A DNA stretch of 64,000 nucleotides from Streptomyces paradoxus (GTDB taxonomy: Bacteria > Actinomycetota > Actinomycetes > Streptomycetales > Streptomycetaceae), in assembly GCF_014202475.1 (NCBI RefSeq), contig NZ_JACHGV010000001.1, positions 62,001 to 126,000 of the forward strand, given 5' to 3'. Positions 32,298-39,256 of the stretch are shown in pieces; within the stretch, counting starts at the first letter, position 1, and every line of letters starts with the position of its first letter. The notes under the pieces were generated by a model. That model saw nothing but the letters and a program-made list of their open reading frames with translations. It was not told the DNA's origin and did not search any database. The position numbers were made by a program, and so were the translations under genes.

Positions 32298-32303
32298 TAC
32301 AGT
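32298..32303 (+). promoter_or_regulatory. -10 box for the SH3-like secreted protein gene
   Basis: TACAGT, with start point expected near 32310 and a leader of about 37 nt. No good -35 lies 17-18 bp upstream (GACCGT at 32275-32280), which fits a promoter needing an activator at the adjacent palindrome. Confidence 0.5.
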
Positions 32304-32346
32304 TCTGATGACCATCCTCACTCTTCGTCCTTCGGGGGACAGACAC

Positions 32347-32724
32347 GTGAAGCGACTGATCAGCCGTACCGCCATGGGCCTCGCCGTGACCGCGCTCGCC
32401 GTCGGCGGCCTGGCGACCACCGCGCAGGCGGCCCCGGCCGCCGCGGCCAACAACGGCGACCCGACCCTCACCGACGTCTACATCTGGGCCACCGACGTCA
32501 ACCTGCGCCAGCAGCCGACCACCGCGTCGCCGCGGCTCACGGTCCGTTCGCAGTGGTGGGGGGACGCCCTCTGCCAGACCCAGGGCCAGAACGTGCACGA
32601 CCCGGCCGTCGGCACCAACAACTGGTGGACCGCCGTCATGGAGTTCTCGGGCAGCGACATCGCCTGGGTGAACAACCTGTACATCCGGGGCGGCCAGAAG
32701 ATCGCGGGCGTCCCGGACTGCTGA
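32347..32724 (+). CDS. Secreted SH3-like domain protein
   Basis: This is 125 aa from a GTG. A Sec signal peptide occupies about 1-29 (VKRLISRT then GLAVTALAVGGLATTAQA with an AQA-AP cleavage site). The mature domain has VNLRQQPTTASPRL, a bacterial SH3-type opening, then CQTQG (C76), TNNWWTAVME and a terminal cysteine (C125). The two cysteines probably form a disulfide. The same domain ends the secreted beta-lactamase-fold protein 0.8 kb away. SH3-like domains bind peptidoglycan or peptides outside the cell. The function is unknown. Confidence 0.85.
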   Translation: MKRLISRTAMGLAVTALAVGGLATTAQAAPAAAANNGDPTLTDVYIWATDVNLRQQPTTASPRLTVRSQWWGDALCQTQGQNVHDPAVGTNNWWTAVMEFSGSDIAWVNNLYIRGGQKIAGVPDC

Positions 32725-32739
32725 CGCACCGTCACCTGA

Positions 32740-32789
32740 ACGCGCCTGCGGCGGACCACCGCGAGATCGGTGGTCCGCCGCAGGCGTGT
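32740..32789. terminator. Very strong bidirectional terminator
   Basis: A perfect 19-bp stem (arms 32743-32761 and 32768-32786) with loop CGAGAT, extendable by three more pairs including one wobble. It lies between two convergent genes for secreted proteins. Confidence 0.9.
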
Positions 32790-32804
32790 GGCCTGGTATG
32801 TGAC

Positions 32805-33254
32805 TCAGTACCAGGCGGTGTTCACCAGGTCGTGGCCGTCGCACGAGAGCAGGGCGCGCGAGACCCGGCCGTTGAGGTTGTTGCCGATCTGCGTGTAGGC
32901 GTAGTTGATGCCGGAGTCCACGGTCTCGGAGACCCAGCCGTCGTTGCGGCCCGTGCCGTTGTTGGAGCGCTGCAGAACGGCCGCGCAGCCGGGCCGGGAG
33001 TTCTCGATCCGGGCGAACGAGCCGCACTTGTCGGAGTAGAAGTACTTCAGGGCCATGCCCTCGGCGTACTGGGTGGGACCGATCTGCCGGAACGTGCCCG
33101 TGCAGAACGACGTGGTGGGGTACTGCCCCTCCATGCCGTAGAGGCCGTAGTTGCCGCCCGAGAACGCCTGGGCCTGGGCGGAGGTCGGAAGGAGCGCCAT
33201 CACCGCGGCGGCGCCCCCCGCGGCCAGCAGTGTCGTGAGTGATCGGCGGCTCAT
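32805..33254 (-). CDS. Secreted small protein (DUF2690-like)
   Basis: This is 149 aa with a signal peptide (SRRSLTTLLAAGGAAAVMAL, cleavage near SAQAQA). The mature part has four cysteines at about 51, 77, 90 and 139 and a central ALKYFYSDKCGSFARI and VSETVDSGINYAYTQIGN. The pattern around YFYSDKCGSFARIENSRPGC resembles the actinobacterial DUF2690 secreted proteins, but I am not sure. GAAAGAGGG precedes the ATG. It faces the beta-lactamase-fold gene across a region with two copies of the shared palindrome. The function is unknown. Confidence 0.72.
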   Translation of the reverse strand: MSRRSLTTLLAAGGAAAVMALLPTSAQAQAFSGGNYGLYGMEGQYPTTSFCTGTFRQIGPTQYAEGMALKYFYSDKCGSFARIENSRPGCAAVLQRSNNGTGRNDGWVSETVDSGINYAYTQIGNNLNGRVSRALLSCDGHDLVNTAWY

Positions 33255-33340
33255 GAGCCCTCTTTCGTCGCGTGTGTCGTGGGGTGGTCGGGTCGTGCAC
33301 GGCGACCGGCCCCCGGACCGGCCGTCGCTCGCTGGTCGTG

Positions 33341-33346
33341 ACCGTA
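33341..33346 (-). promoter_or_regulatory. -10 box for the divergent secreted-protein gene
   Basis: On the minus strand TACGGT begins at 33346. The centre of palindrome B (33377.5) is 31.5 bp upstream, matching sites A and C. The leader would be about 80 nt. Confidence 0.45.
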
Positions 33347-33369
33347 CGGGGCGTCACCCCACCCCGACA

Positions 33370-33385
33370 CCTGACACCTATCAGG
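33370..33385. promoter_or_regulatory. Shared palindrome site B
   Basis: CCTGA-CACCTA-TCAGG. It faces the minus-strand gene at 32805-33254 at the same distance from its -10 box as sites A and C have from theirs. Confidence 0.6.
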
Positions 33386-33418
33386 GTCGAAGCCGCAGGT
33401 CGCCCGCTCTGCGGCAGC

Positions 33419-33434
33419 CCTGACATCCGTCAGG
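33419..33434. promoter_or_regulatory. Shared palindrome site C
   Basis: CCTGA-CATCCG-TCAGG, centre 49 bp from site B. Its centre is 31.5 bp before TATCGT (33458-33463), the likely -10 of the beta-lactamase-fold gene. Confidence 0.62.
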
Positions 33435-33457
33435 AGCGCCGGCCCCGCCGGGGCTCC

Positions 33458-33463
33458 TATCGT
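33458..33463 (+). promoter_or_regulatory. -10 box for the beta-lactamase-fold gene
   Basis: TATCGT, start point expected near 33470 and leader of about 50 nt with AGGAAGGG-type ribosome site before the ATG at 33520. Confidence 0.5.
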
Positions 33464-33519
33464 GGCGCCGCGGGCCGAGGTCCCGTCGGACAACCGGGCG
33501 ATCCCCAGGAAGGGCAACC

Positions 33520-34692
33520 ATGCGCATGCTCCTGCGCGGCGCCGCCGCGCTCGCGGCCGTCGTGACGGTCGCGTCACTCACGAGCGGTGCCGCGGCACAG
33601 CCCCGGGCGGAGAGGGCGGCCGGGACCATCCAGAGCTCCGCAGCCGCCCAGATCCCGCCCGGTGTCACAGCCGGCGTCGCCGTCTTCGACCGCCAGAGCG
33701 GCACGTTCACCGAACAGGTCAACGACAGCGCGCAGTTCCGGTCCGCGTCGGTCGTCAAGCTCCTGCTGGTACTGGACTTCCTGTGGGACCGCGGGCCCGG
33801 CTACGTCATCCCCGCGGCCGACCGCGCCCGGCTGGAGCCGATGCTGCGCGGCAGCGACGACGACGCCGCGAACCACTACTGGTCGACGTACGGCGGCTCG
33901 GCGATCATCAAGCGGATGCTCGGCCGGCCCGAGGTCGGTCTGCGCGACACGGCGGCACCGCCCGCCGAGTACGCGGGCTTCTGGGGCTACACGGCCATAT
34001 CGGCCCGGGACACGGTGGCGATCTACCGGTACATCCTGGAGAAGGCGCCCGCGCCCGTTCGCACCTTCATCATGGACAACCTGCGCCGCTCCACCCGTTG
34101 CTCCACCACCGACCACTTCGACCAGCACTTCGGCATCGCGGGGTCGTTCGACCGGCCCTGGGCGGTGAAGCAGGGCTGGTCCGGGAAGTACGCGAAGGGC
34201 ACGTGTGGCTCCCAGGCGACGCCCGCGGCAACGCCCGCCGAGCCGGGTTCTGCTCCCCGTGCCGCCGCCGTGGACCTCTCCCGGCCCGCACTGCACACCA
34301 CCGGCACGGTCGGCGCCGACGACCGCACGATCGTGGCCGTGCTGACCCTGCACGCGACCGGCACCTCGTACGGCAAGGCGTACACCGACATCGGCCGGCT
34401 GACCCGCTCGCTGAACGTGCCGGGCGGGGTTCGGCCCGCCGGGACCTGGTTCGGCACCTGGGGTGAGCTCGTCAGCGTCCGCAGGGGACCGTCCACGAGC
34501 GACGAGCGGATCACGCGGCTGCCCGCCGGGGTCGAGGTGCTGGTGAGCTGCCAGACCCGGGGCGAGGTGGTCAGTGTGCCGCCCTACACCAACGACTGGT
34601 GGGCCTATCTGCCCCAGTACGGGGGCTTCATCTCCAACATCTACATCAGCTCGCCGGACAACCGGCTGCCGAACGTACCGGAGTGTGCCTAG
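33520..34692 (+). CDS. Secreted serine beta-lactamase-fold protein with C-terminal SH3-like domain
   Basis: This is 390 aa. A signal peptide lies at about 1-26 (GAAALAAVVTVASLTSGAAA). A penicillin-recognising serine hydrolase domain spans about 45-310: S77-V-V-K80 (SXXK), S112-D-D (SDN-type) and K217-Q-G (KTG-type, altered). The ending (about 315-390) is an SH3-like domain very like the 32347 product, with CQTRG (C344), TNDWWAYL, ISNIYI and VPEC (C389). The altered second and third motifs suggest it is not a true antibiotic-hydrolysing enzyme and more likely a wall peptidase or sensor. It is convergent with the kinase gene at 34795. Confidence 0.87.
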   Translation: MRMLLRGAAALAAVVTVASLTSGAAAQPRAERAAGTIQSSAAAQIPPGVTAGVAVFDRQSGTFTEQVNDSAQFRSASVVKLLLVLDFLWDRGPGYVIPAADRARLEPMLRGSDDDAANHYWSTYGGSAIIKRMLGRPEVGLRDTAAPPAEYAGFWGYTAISARDTVAIYRYILEKAPAPVRTFIMDNLRRSTRCSTTDHFDQHFGIAGSFDRPWAVKQGWSGKYAKGTCGSQATPAATPAEPGSAPRAAAVDLSRPALHTTGTVGADDRTIVAVLTLHATGTSYGKAYTDIGRLTRSLNVPGGVRPAGTWFGTWGELVSVRRGPSTSDERITRLPAGVEVLVSCQTRGEVVSVPPYTNDWWAYLPQYGGFISNIYISSPDNRLPNVPECA

Positions 34693-34717
34693 CCACGGCC
34701 GCGACGGGAACGGGGGA

Positions 34718-34755
34718 CGAGCGGTGGGCGGGGCTGCGGCTTTGCCCACCGCTCG
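34718..34755. terminator. Terminator between beta-lactamase-fold and kinase genes
   Basis: CGAGCGGTGGGC (34718-34729) and GCCCACCGCTCG (34744-34755) form a perfect 12-bp stem. GCCCACCGCTCA (34771-34782) repeats the right arm, so alternative pairings exist. The genes are convergent. Confidence 0.8.
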
Positions 34756-34794
34756 CGTGCGTGCGGCTCAGCCCACCGCTCACGTGGTTACGGC

Positions 34795-36342
34795 TCAGCC
34801 CTCGTACTCGGCGAGGTAGCGCAGCACCTTGTCCACGTGCGGCCGCACCCGCTCCGGTACGCCGCGCTCCTCGATGACCGTACGGTCACTGGTGCGGTAG
34901 CCGGCCGCGACGAGCGCGGGAAGGTCCTTCTTCGGCAACCCGGCCTGCTTGAAGCGCTGGTCGAGCCAGCACACGTACAGGCTCATGGTGGAGATCGCGT
35001 CAGGTGGCGACATGTGGTCCTTGTCGCCGTCGCCGTCCCCGTCGACCGCCCAGGCCCGGAACACCGAGGGCGTCCACATGGCGATGCCGTACTCCTCGCT
35101 CTCCGGGCGGGAGGCCTTGGCGTCGAAGTTGCTCTCCGCCTTGATCAGCGCGGCGAGCAGGGCGGGCGTGATCTCCTCGTCGGTGCAGCGGTGGGCCGCG
35201 CGGGCGATGACGGGACGCAGCGCCTCGGGTACGTCGGAGTCCTCGGGAATCTCACCGGGGGGCGCGCCGGTGGCCGTGGGGGTGCCGCGGTCGCGTTCGT
35301 CGTCCTGGGTGAGGCCTCCTTCGCCTCCGCCGAGCAGGGCCGCTCCGGCGACCGCGGCGGCGGTCAGGACGACGAGCCCGGCGGCGAGGGCGGGCATCCG
35401 TCTTCGGCGGCGGTGCGGACCGGCGGTGGCGGCCTCGATCCGGGCGGCGAGGCCGGCGGCCGTGTGCGGGAGCCGGGCGGCGTGGTCCGGGGCCAGGCAG
35501 TCGGCGATCAGCCGGCGCATGTCCTCGTCGAGGCCGGCGTCGAGCCGCAGGGGCGCGGTGCCGCGTGCGTAGGTCTGGGCGGCGAGCGAGCGGGCCCGGG
35601 CCGTCGCACCGGGGAAGGGGTGCAGACCGCCGGTGAGGACCTGGTGGGCGAGGACGCCGAAGGCCCAGATGTCGGCGGTGGGCCGGACGACGGCGCCCTG
35701 GGTGCCGGTGCGCTGGGACCACCACTCGGGCGGCAGGTGGTCGAGGGTGCCGAGCGGCGGCAAGTGGGCGTGGGTGCCGTCGAGTTCGGCGGCCAGGCCG
35801 AAGTCGGCCAGCCACACCCGGCCGCCCGGGCCCAGCAGCACGTTGGCGGGTTTGAGGTCGCCGTGCACCCACCCGGCGTCGTGCATGTGGGCGAGTCCGG
35901 CGGCGACCCCGCGCAGGACACGGTCGGCGTCGGCGATCGGGCCACCCGCCTCGGCGGCGTCCAGTACGTCCTTCAGGCTGGCCTCGGCCCGGTCCATGAC
36001 CAGCGCGATGGCGCCGTCCAGGGCGGGCAGTTCCGGTGCCTCGACGGTGCACACGGCGTGGGTGCGGACGAGGTGGGGGTGGTCGGCCTCCGCGCTGAAC
36101 CGGACCTCGCGCGCGACGAGTTCACCGAGTGCCGCGCGCTGTCCGGGTCCCAGGGCACCGGTCGGGAGCACCTTGACCGCGACGGGCGTGCCGTCGGCGA
36201 CCGTCCGGGCCTCGTACACGGTTCCCCAGCCGCCGGAGCCGATGACCGCGCCCACTTCCCAGCCCTCGATGCGGAAGCCCTCCGGGAGCCCGGGCGGGCG
36301 GGGCGCTTCCAGCTCGTCGTCCCGTTCCTCGGGCGTCGTCAT
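34795..36342 (-). CDS. Transmembrane Ser/Thr kinase with lytic-transglycosylase-like outer domain
   Basis: This is 515 aa from ATG 36342. The kinase domain (about 28-300) has glycine loop GSGGWG (35-40), K57, HGDLKPAN (160-167; glycine replaces the arginine of HRD), DFG (180-182) and an altered PPEWW in place of APE. One membrane helix is near 317-337. The outer part (about 372-512) has LLAALIKAESNFDAKA with E403, EYGIAMWTPSVF and Asp-rich DGDGDGDKDHMSPPDA, matching the lysozyme-like lytic transglycosylase (SLT-type) core. This combination is unusual. It could sense or cut peptidoglycan and signal inside. The gene overlaps the upstream FHA-like gene by ATGA. Confidence 0.85.
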   Translation of the reverse strand: MTTPEERDDELEAPRPPGLPEGFRIEGWEVGAVIGSGGWGTVYEARTVADGTPVAVKVLPTGALGPGQRAALGELVAREVRFSAEADHPHLVRTHAVCTVEAPELPALDGAIALVMDRAEASLKDVLDAAEAGGPIADADRVLRGVAAGLAHMHDAGWVHGDLKPANVLLGPGGRVWLADFGLAAELDGTHAHLPPLGTLDHLPPEWWSQRTGTQGAVVRPTADIWAFGVLAHQVLTGGLHPFPGATARARSLAAQTYARGTAPLRLDAGLDEDMRRLIADCLAPDHAARLPHTAAGLAARIEAATAGPHRRRRRMPALAAGLVVLTAAAVAGAALLGGGEGGLTQDDERDRGTPTATGAPPGEIPEDSDVPEALRPVIARAAHRCTDEEITPALLAALIKAESNFDAKASRPESEEYGIAMWTPSVFRAWAVDGDGDGDKDHMSPPDAISTMSLYVCWLDQRFKQAGLPKKDLPALVAAGYRTSDRTVIEERGVPERVRPHVDKVLRYLAEYEG

Positions 36343-37136
36343 GCGCGGGTCTCCTGCGGGTCGGTGAGGCGGGCCGCGCCGCGGGGCGGCAGCAGGCTGA
36401 GGTGCTCCTCGCCGACCAGGCCGAAGCGCAGGGCGACGGAGGCGAGCCGGGTGCGCTTGGCGCCGGTGCGGCCGCCGTCGCCCGCGGTGGTGGCCTCCTC
36501 GCCGAGGTCCAGGCGCAATTTGGCGAAGGCCAGGTAGTCGATGTGGTAGTTGACCGCGGAGCGCGTCAGGTCCCGGCAGGACTCCAGCGGCCGCAGCCGT
36601 TCCACGATCTGGCCGACGCCGGGCAGTGCCGAGTCGGAGGGGTCGCGCAGGCGGGGTTCGCACAGGGCCACCAGGACGAGGAAGTACTTCGACGTCGGGT
36701 CCAGGGCGAAGGGGTGAACGGTCTGTTCGCCGCCGCCGGGCACGGACTGCTCGCCGAGATAGGCGTGCTGGGGTGCGAACACCTTGAACGTGGCGGTGCC
36801 GGACAGGGCGGGCAGCACGACGCGGGAGAACTCGAAGGGCACGGGCGCCCCGAGCCGCCCGGGTGCGACGGTGAGGTACTCGCCGGCCCCCTCCAGGTTC
36901 TCCACCACGTACGACACGCTGCGGCTGAAGTTGGACAGCCGCCAGTAGTCACCCGCTGCCTCCAGTTGCCCGGCCCGGCGGGAGATTCCGGGGTCGGTGA
37001 GCACGATGCGCACACCTGCCCCGCCGCGTCCGAAGTCCGCGATGTCCCCCGGCCCCAGGTGGATCAGTTCGGGACTGCCCGTCTCCTGCGCACCCCACTG
37101 GGTGGTGCCGGGCAACTGCACGATGATCGTTTCCAC
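36339..37136 (-). CDS. FHA-like and winged-helix-like partner of kinase
   Basis: This is 265 aa. The first half is beta-rich (IIVQLPGTTQWGAQETGSPE through NFSRSVSYVVENLEGAGEYL), with the SN-x-S-R-S pattern resembling forkhead-associated (phosphothreonine-binding) domains. The second half (residues about 170-250) is helical with RSAVNYHIDYLAFAKLRLDL, a winged-helix-like arrangement. It is immediately upstream of, and 4 bp overlapping with, the kinase, so its product is probably phosphorylated by it or docks on it. No full family was recognised; domain calls rest on pattern only. Confidence 0.7.
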   Translation of the reverse strand: METIIVQLPGTTQWGAQETGSPELIHLGPGDIADFGRGGAGVRIVLTDPGISRRAGQLEAAGDYWRLSNFSRSVSYVVENLEGAGEYLTVAPGRLGAPVPFEFSRVVLPALSGTATFKVFAPQHAYLGEQSVPGGGEQTVHPFALDPTSKYFLVLVALCEPRLRDPSDSALPGVGQIVERLRPLESCRDLTRSAVNYHIDYLAFAKLRLDLGEEATTAGDGGRTGAKRTRLASVALRFGLVGEEHLSLLPPRGAARLTDPQETRA

Positions 37137-37339
37137 GCGGACTCCCCCGCTGATGTCGCCCCCGATTTGGTCGCGAGGATTGTACGGTCGGCTTCCGCTT
37201 GCCGCGGAGCCGACGGGGCCGCATCAGGGGCGATTTCCGGGAGTTGCGCGACGAGCTCGGAGACGGTCGTAAGGCCTCGCGGTTCCGGTCGTACGGGGGC
37301 GGCTGCGCGCGGCCACCGGTTCCCGGTGGCCGCGTGCCG

Positions 37340-38275
37340 TCAGCCGAGGCAGATGACGAGCAGGCAGAGTTCCTTGGGCTTGGTGTCGGAGGGAGACGTC
37401 TCGGGCGGAGTGGTCGCCGCGGGCGGGGGTGTCGAGGGGGACGCCAGCTGTTGCGCGTCCGAGCCGGAACCGGCGGCCGGCGCCGTCGTCGGCTCGGTGG
37501 CGTTCGACGCGGTGGAAGCGGCGTCGCCGGTGGCGGTGCCGGTGTCGGTCTTGCGCCGGGGCGGGGTCGTCAGCGGGAGTTCGCGGGGTGTGGCGGCCGT
37601 GTCCGTCCGCGTGTCGACCGGCGTGGTGCGGGGGTCGGCGGCCCGGGACTGCTGGTGGCGCGACGCCCGGTCGGTGTGCGGAGTGGCGGGGGTGGCCCCG
37701 GAGCGCGGGGTGCCGGCCTGCCTGGACGTCGGTTCGGCATACGTCGGCGCCTCCCCCACGGAACCGCCCATGGTCGTGTCCTGCGGCGTCGTGGCCGCCT
37801 GAACGCCCGGCTTCGCGTTCCCGTTCATCGCGGCGACGGTCAGGCCGCCTCCGACGAGCGCGACCGCCGTCGCGACCACGGCCCGGCGCTGGTTCTTCTT
37901 CCAACGGGCCATCTGGCGACGCCGGGCCGCCCGCCCCTGCGGCCGGGCCTCGAAGCCCTCGGCCGCGTCGGTGTCGGTGTCCGTCTCCGTCTCCGTCTCC
38001 GTCTCCGTGGAGTCGTACTCGTCGGACGAGCCGGAGCCGGGGCCCTCCTGCGAACGCGCGGGGGTCTCGTCCCACATGGTGCCGTCGTGCCAGGTGCCGG
38101 CCGCGGCCGGGTACTCCCGAGCGGCCGGGCCGCCGCCCGGGGCCGTGGCGGGCGCGGCGGCCGGGCCGGGCCGGCCGTCGGCGGCACGGGGGGCGATGTC
38201 CGGGGCGTAGGCGCCGCACCCCGGGCAGACCAGGGCGCCGTTGAGGTGCCGACGGCACGACGAGCAGTAGTCCAT
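37340..38275 (-). CDS. SCO2400 family membrane protein with zinc ribbon
   Basis: This is 311 aa. It opens MDYCSSCRRHLNGALVCPGC, a four-cysteine zinc ribbon characteristic of Streptomyces SCO2400-type proteins. A disordered part follows with a TETETETETDTDTD run. A single membrane helix at about 131-150 (AVVATAVALVGGGLTVAAM) precedes a long Thr/Pro/Ala-rich outer segment ending CLLVICLG. No enzyme domain is present. Several zinc-ribbon, single-pass proteins of this kind lie in Streptomyces beside kinase genes, and here it lies upstream of the kinase pair on the same strand (203 bp). The function is unknown. Confidence 0.8.
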   Translation of the reverse strand: MDYCSSCRRHLNGALVCPGCGAYAPDIAPRAADGRPGPAAAPATAPGGGPAAREYPAAAGTWHDGTMWDETPARSQEGPGSGSSDEYDSTETETETETDTDTDAAEGFEARPQGRAARRRQMARWKKNQRRAVVATAVALVGGGLTVAAMNGNAKPGVQAATTPQDTTMGGSVGEAPTYAEPTSRQAGTPRSGATPATPHTDRASRHQQSRAADPRTTPVDTRTDTAATPRELPLTTPPRRKTDTGTATGDAASTASNATEPTTAPAAGSGSDAQQLASPSTPPPAATTPPETSPSDTKPKELCLLVICLG

Positions 38276-38620
38276 GTGTGGTTTTCCCGATCTGGCTGTT
38301 CCGGCGGCTCGCCGGCCGCGCCCTGGTCACGTTCGCACGTGGGATCGAGCCGTAACGCTAACGAGACTTTGAAAGGGCGGTGTGCAGTCCGTGTGACACC
38401 CCTGCACAGATCCTCTGGATCTCGCGTGTGCCACAAGTGACTCGCGAGTGAAAGGGACGAAGCCTGGGAACGCTGGGGCCCGCGCTCACAGTACGCGGCC
38501 TTCGCGCACAGCTATCCCCAACTCCCCCAATTTTCCTGCGAAATGGCGCACAACCCTTTGTATGCCCGGCGGGTCACACCATGCAGGAGCAACCACCTCG
38601 AAGAGTTGCAAGGGGGAAAT
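38276..38620. other. 345-bp region between SCO2400-like gene and sapA
   Basis: The two genes are divergent. The stretch 38515-38565 is relatively A+T-rich (CAATTTTCCTGCGAAATG and CAACCCTTTGTATG), a likely sapA promoter area, but no hexamer pair could be fixed. No credible coding frame was seen. Confidence 0.4.
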
Positions 38621-39070
38621 ATGCGATTCACCCGTTCCGTCCTGGCCGCGTCCGCCGTGGCGGCACTGACCGTGGGGACCATGACCGCCCTGGCGTCGCC
38701 GGCCTCGGCCGCGCCCAACACCACTCCGCAGAAGGTCTGTGGCAGCGGGTACAAGACGGTCAACTCGGCGAAGGTCGGCTCGTTGGGGACCGTCTACCTG
38801 ACCTACAACGCCTCCAACGGCCAGAACTGCGTCACGACCATCCGCAACAACCCGGGCAAGGCCGTGAACATGTCCGCCTGGATCTCCGTCCCGGACACCG
38901 AGGAAAGCCACTACGACGAGGGCCTGTTCACGTCGTACGCCGGACCGACGTACGTCTACGGCAAGGGCCACTGCGTCGACTGGGGCGGCGGCATCGCCAA
39001 CACGTATGTGCAGGTGTTCGGCTCCAACTGCGGTTCCCTGAAGGAACACCGGGTCACGTTCACCCGCTGA
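38621..39070 (+). CDS. sapA: Spore-associated protein A homolog (secreted)
   Basis: This is 149 aa. A signal peptide (RFTRSVLAASAVAALTVG then ALASPASAA) is followed by a mature protein with four cysteines in the pattern QKVCGSGYK, GQNCVTT, KGHCVDWGG and GSNCGSLK. The SapA family is a small actinobacterial secreted protein associated with spores. AAGGGGGAAAT precedes the ATG. The role is structural or protective in aerial growth by analogy; no enzyme motif is visible. Confidence 0.85.
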   Translation: MRFTRSVLAASAVAALTVGTMTALASPASAAPNTTPQKVCGSGYKTVNSAKVGSLGTVYLTYNASNGQNCVTTIRNNPGKAVNMSAWISVPDTEESHYDEGLFTSYAGPTYVYGKGHCVDWGGGIANTYVQVFGSNCGSLKEHRVTFTR

Positions 39071-39234
39071 CCCCCTCCAGCCGGGCCGTCACGTTCCCCC
39101 GCCGCGCGCTCGCGGGGGCCGTGGTGGCCCGGCCTCCTTCACGGCGCCCGCCTGCCGCGTGCGGCGGCATCAAGCCAAGTCACGTCGGCCGCCTTCCGGG
39201 ATCGTCGCCTCGCCTCTACCCTCGTGCGCCGGTA

Positions 39235-39247
39235 TTACCGACGGTAA
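39235..39247. promoter_or_regulatory. TTACCG-A-CGGTAA operator upstream of FAD oxidoreductase
   Basis: A perfect 13-bp palindrome 9 bp before the ATG at 39257, overlapping the expected promoter. A related TACCG-TT-CGGTA lies 26 bp before the amidase at 42680, so one regulator could control both. Confidence 0.5.
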
Positions 39248-39256
39248 GGGGTAGGG

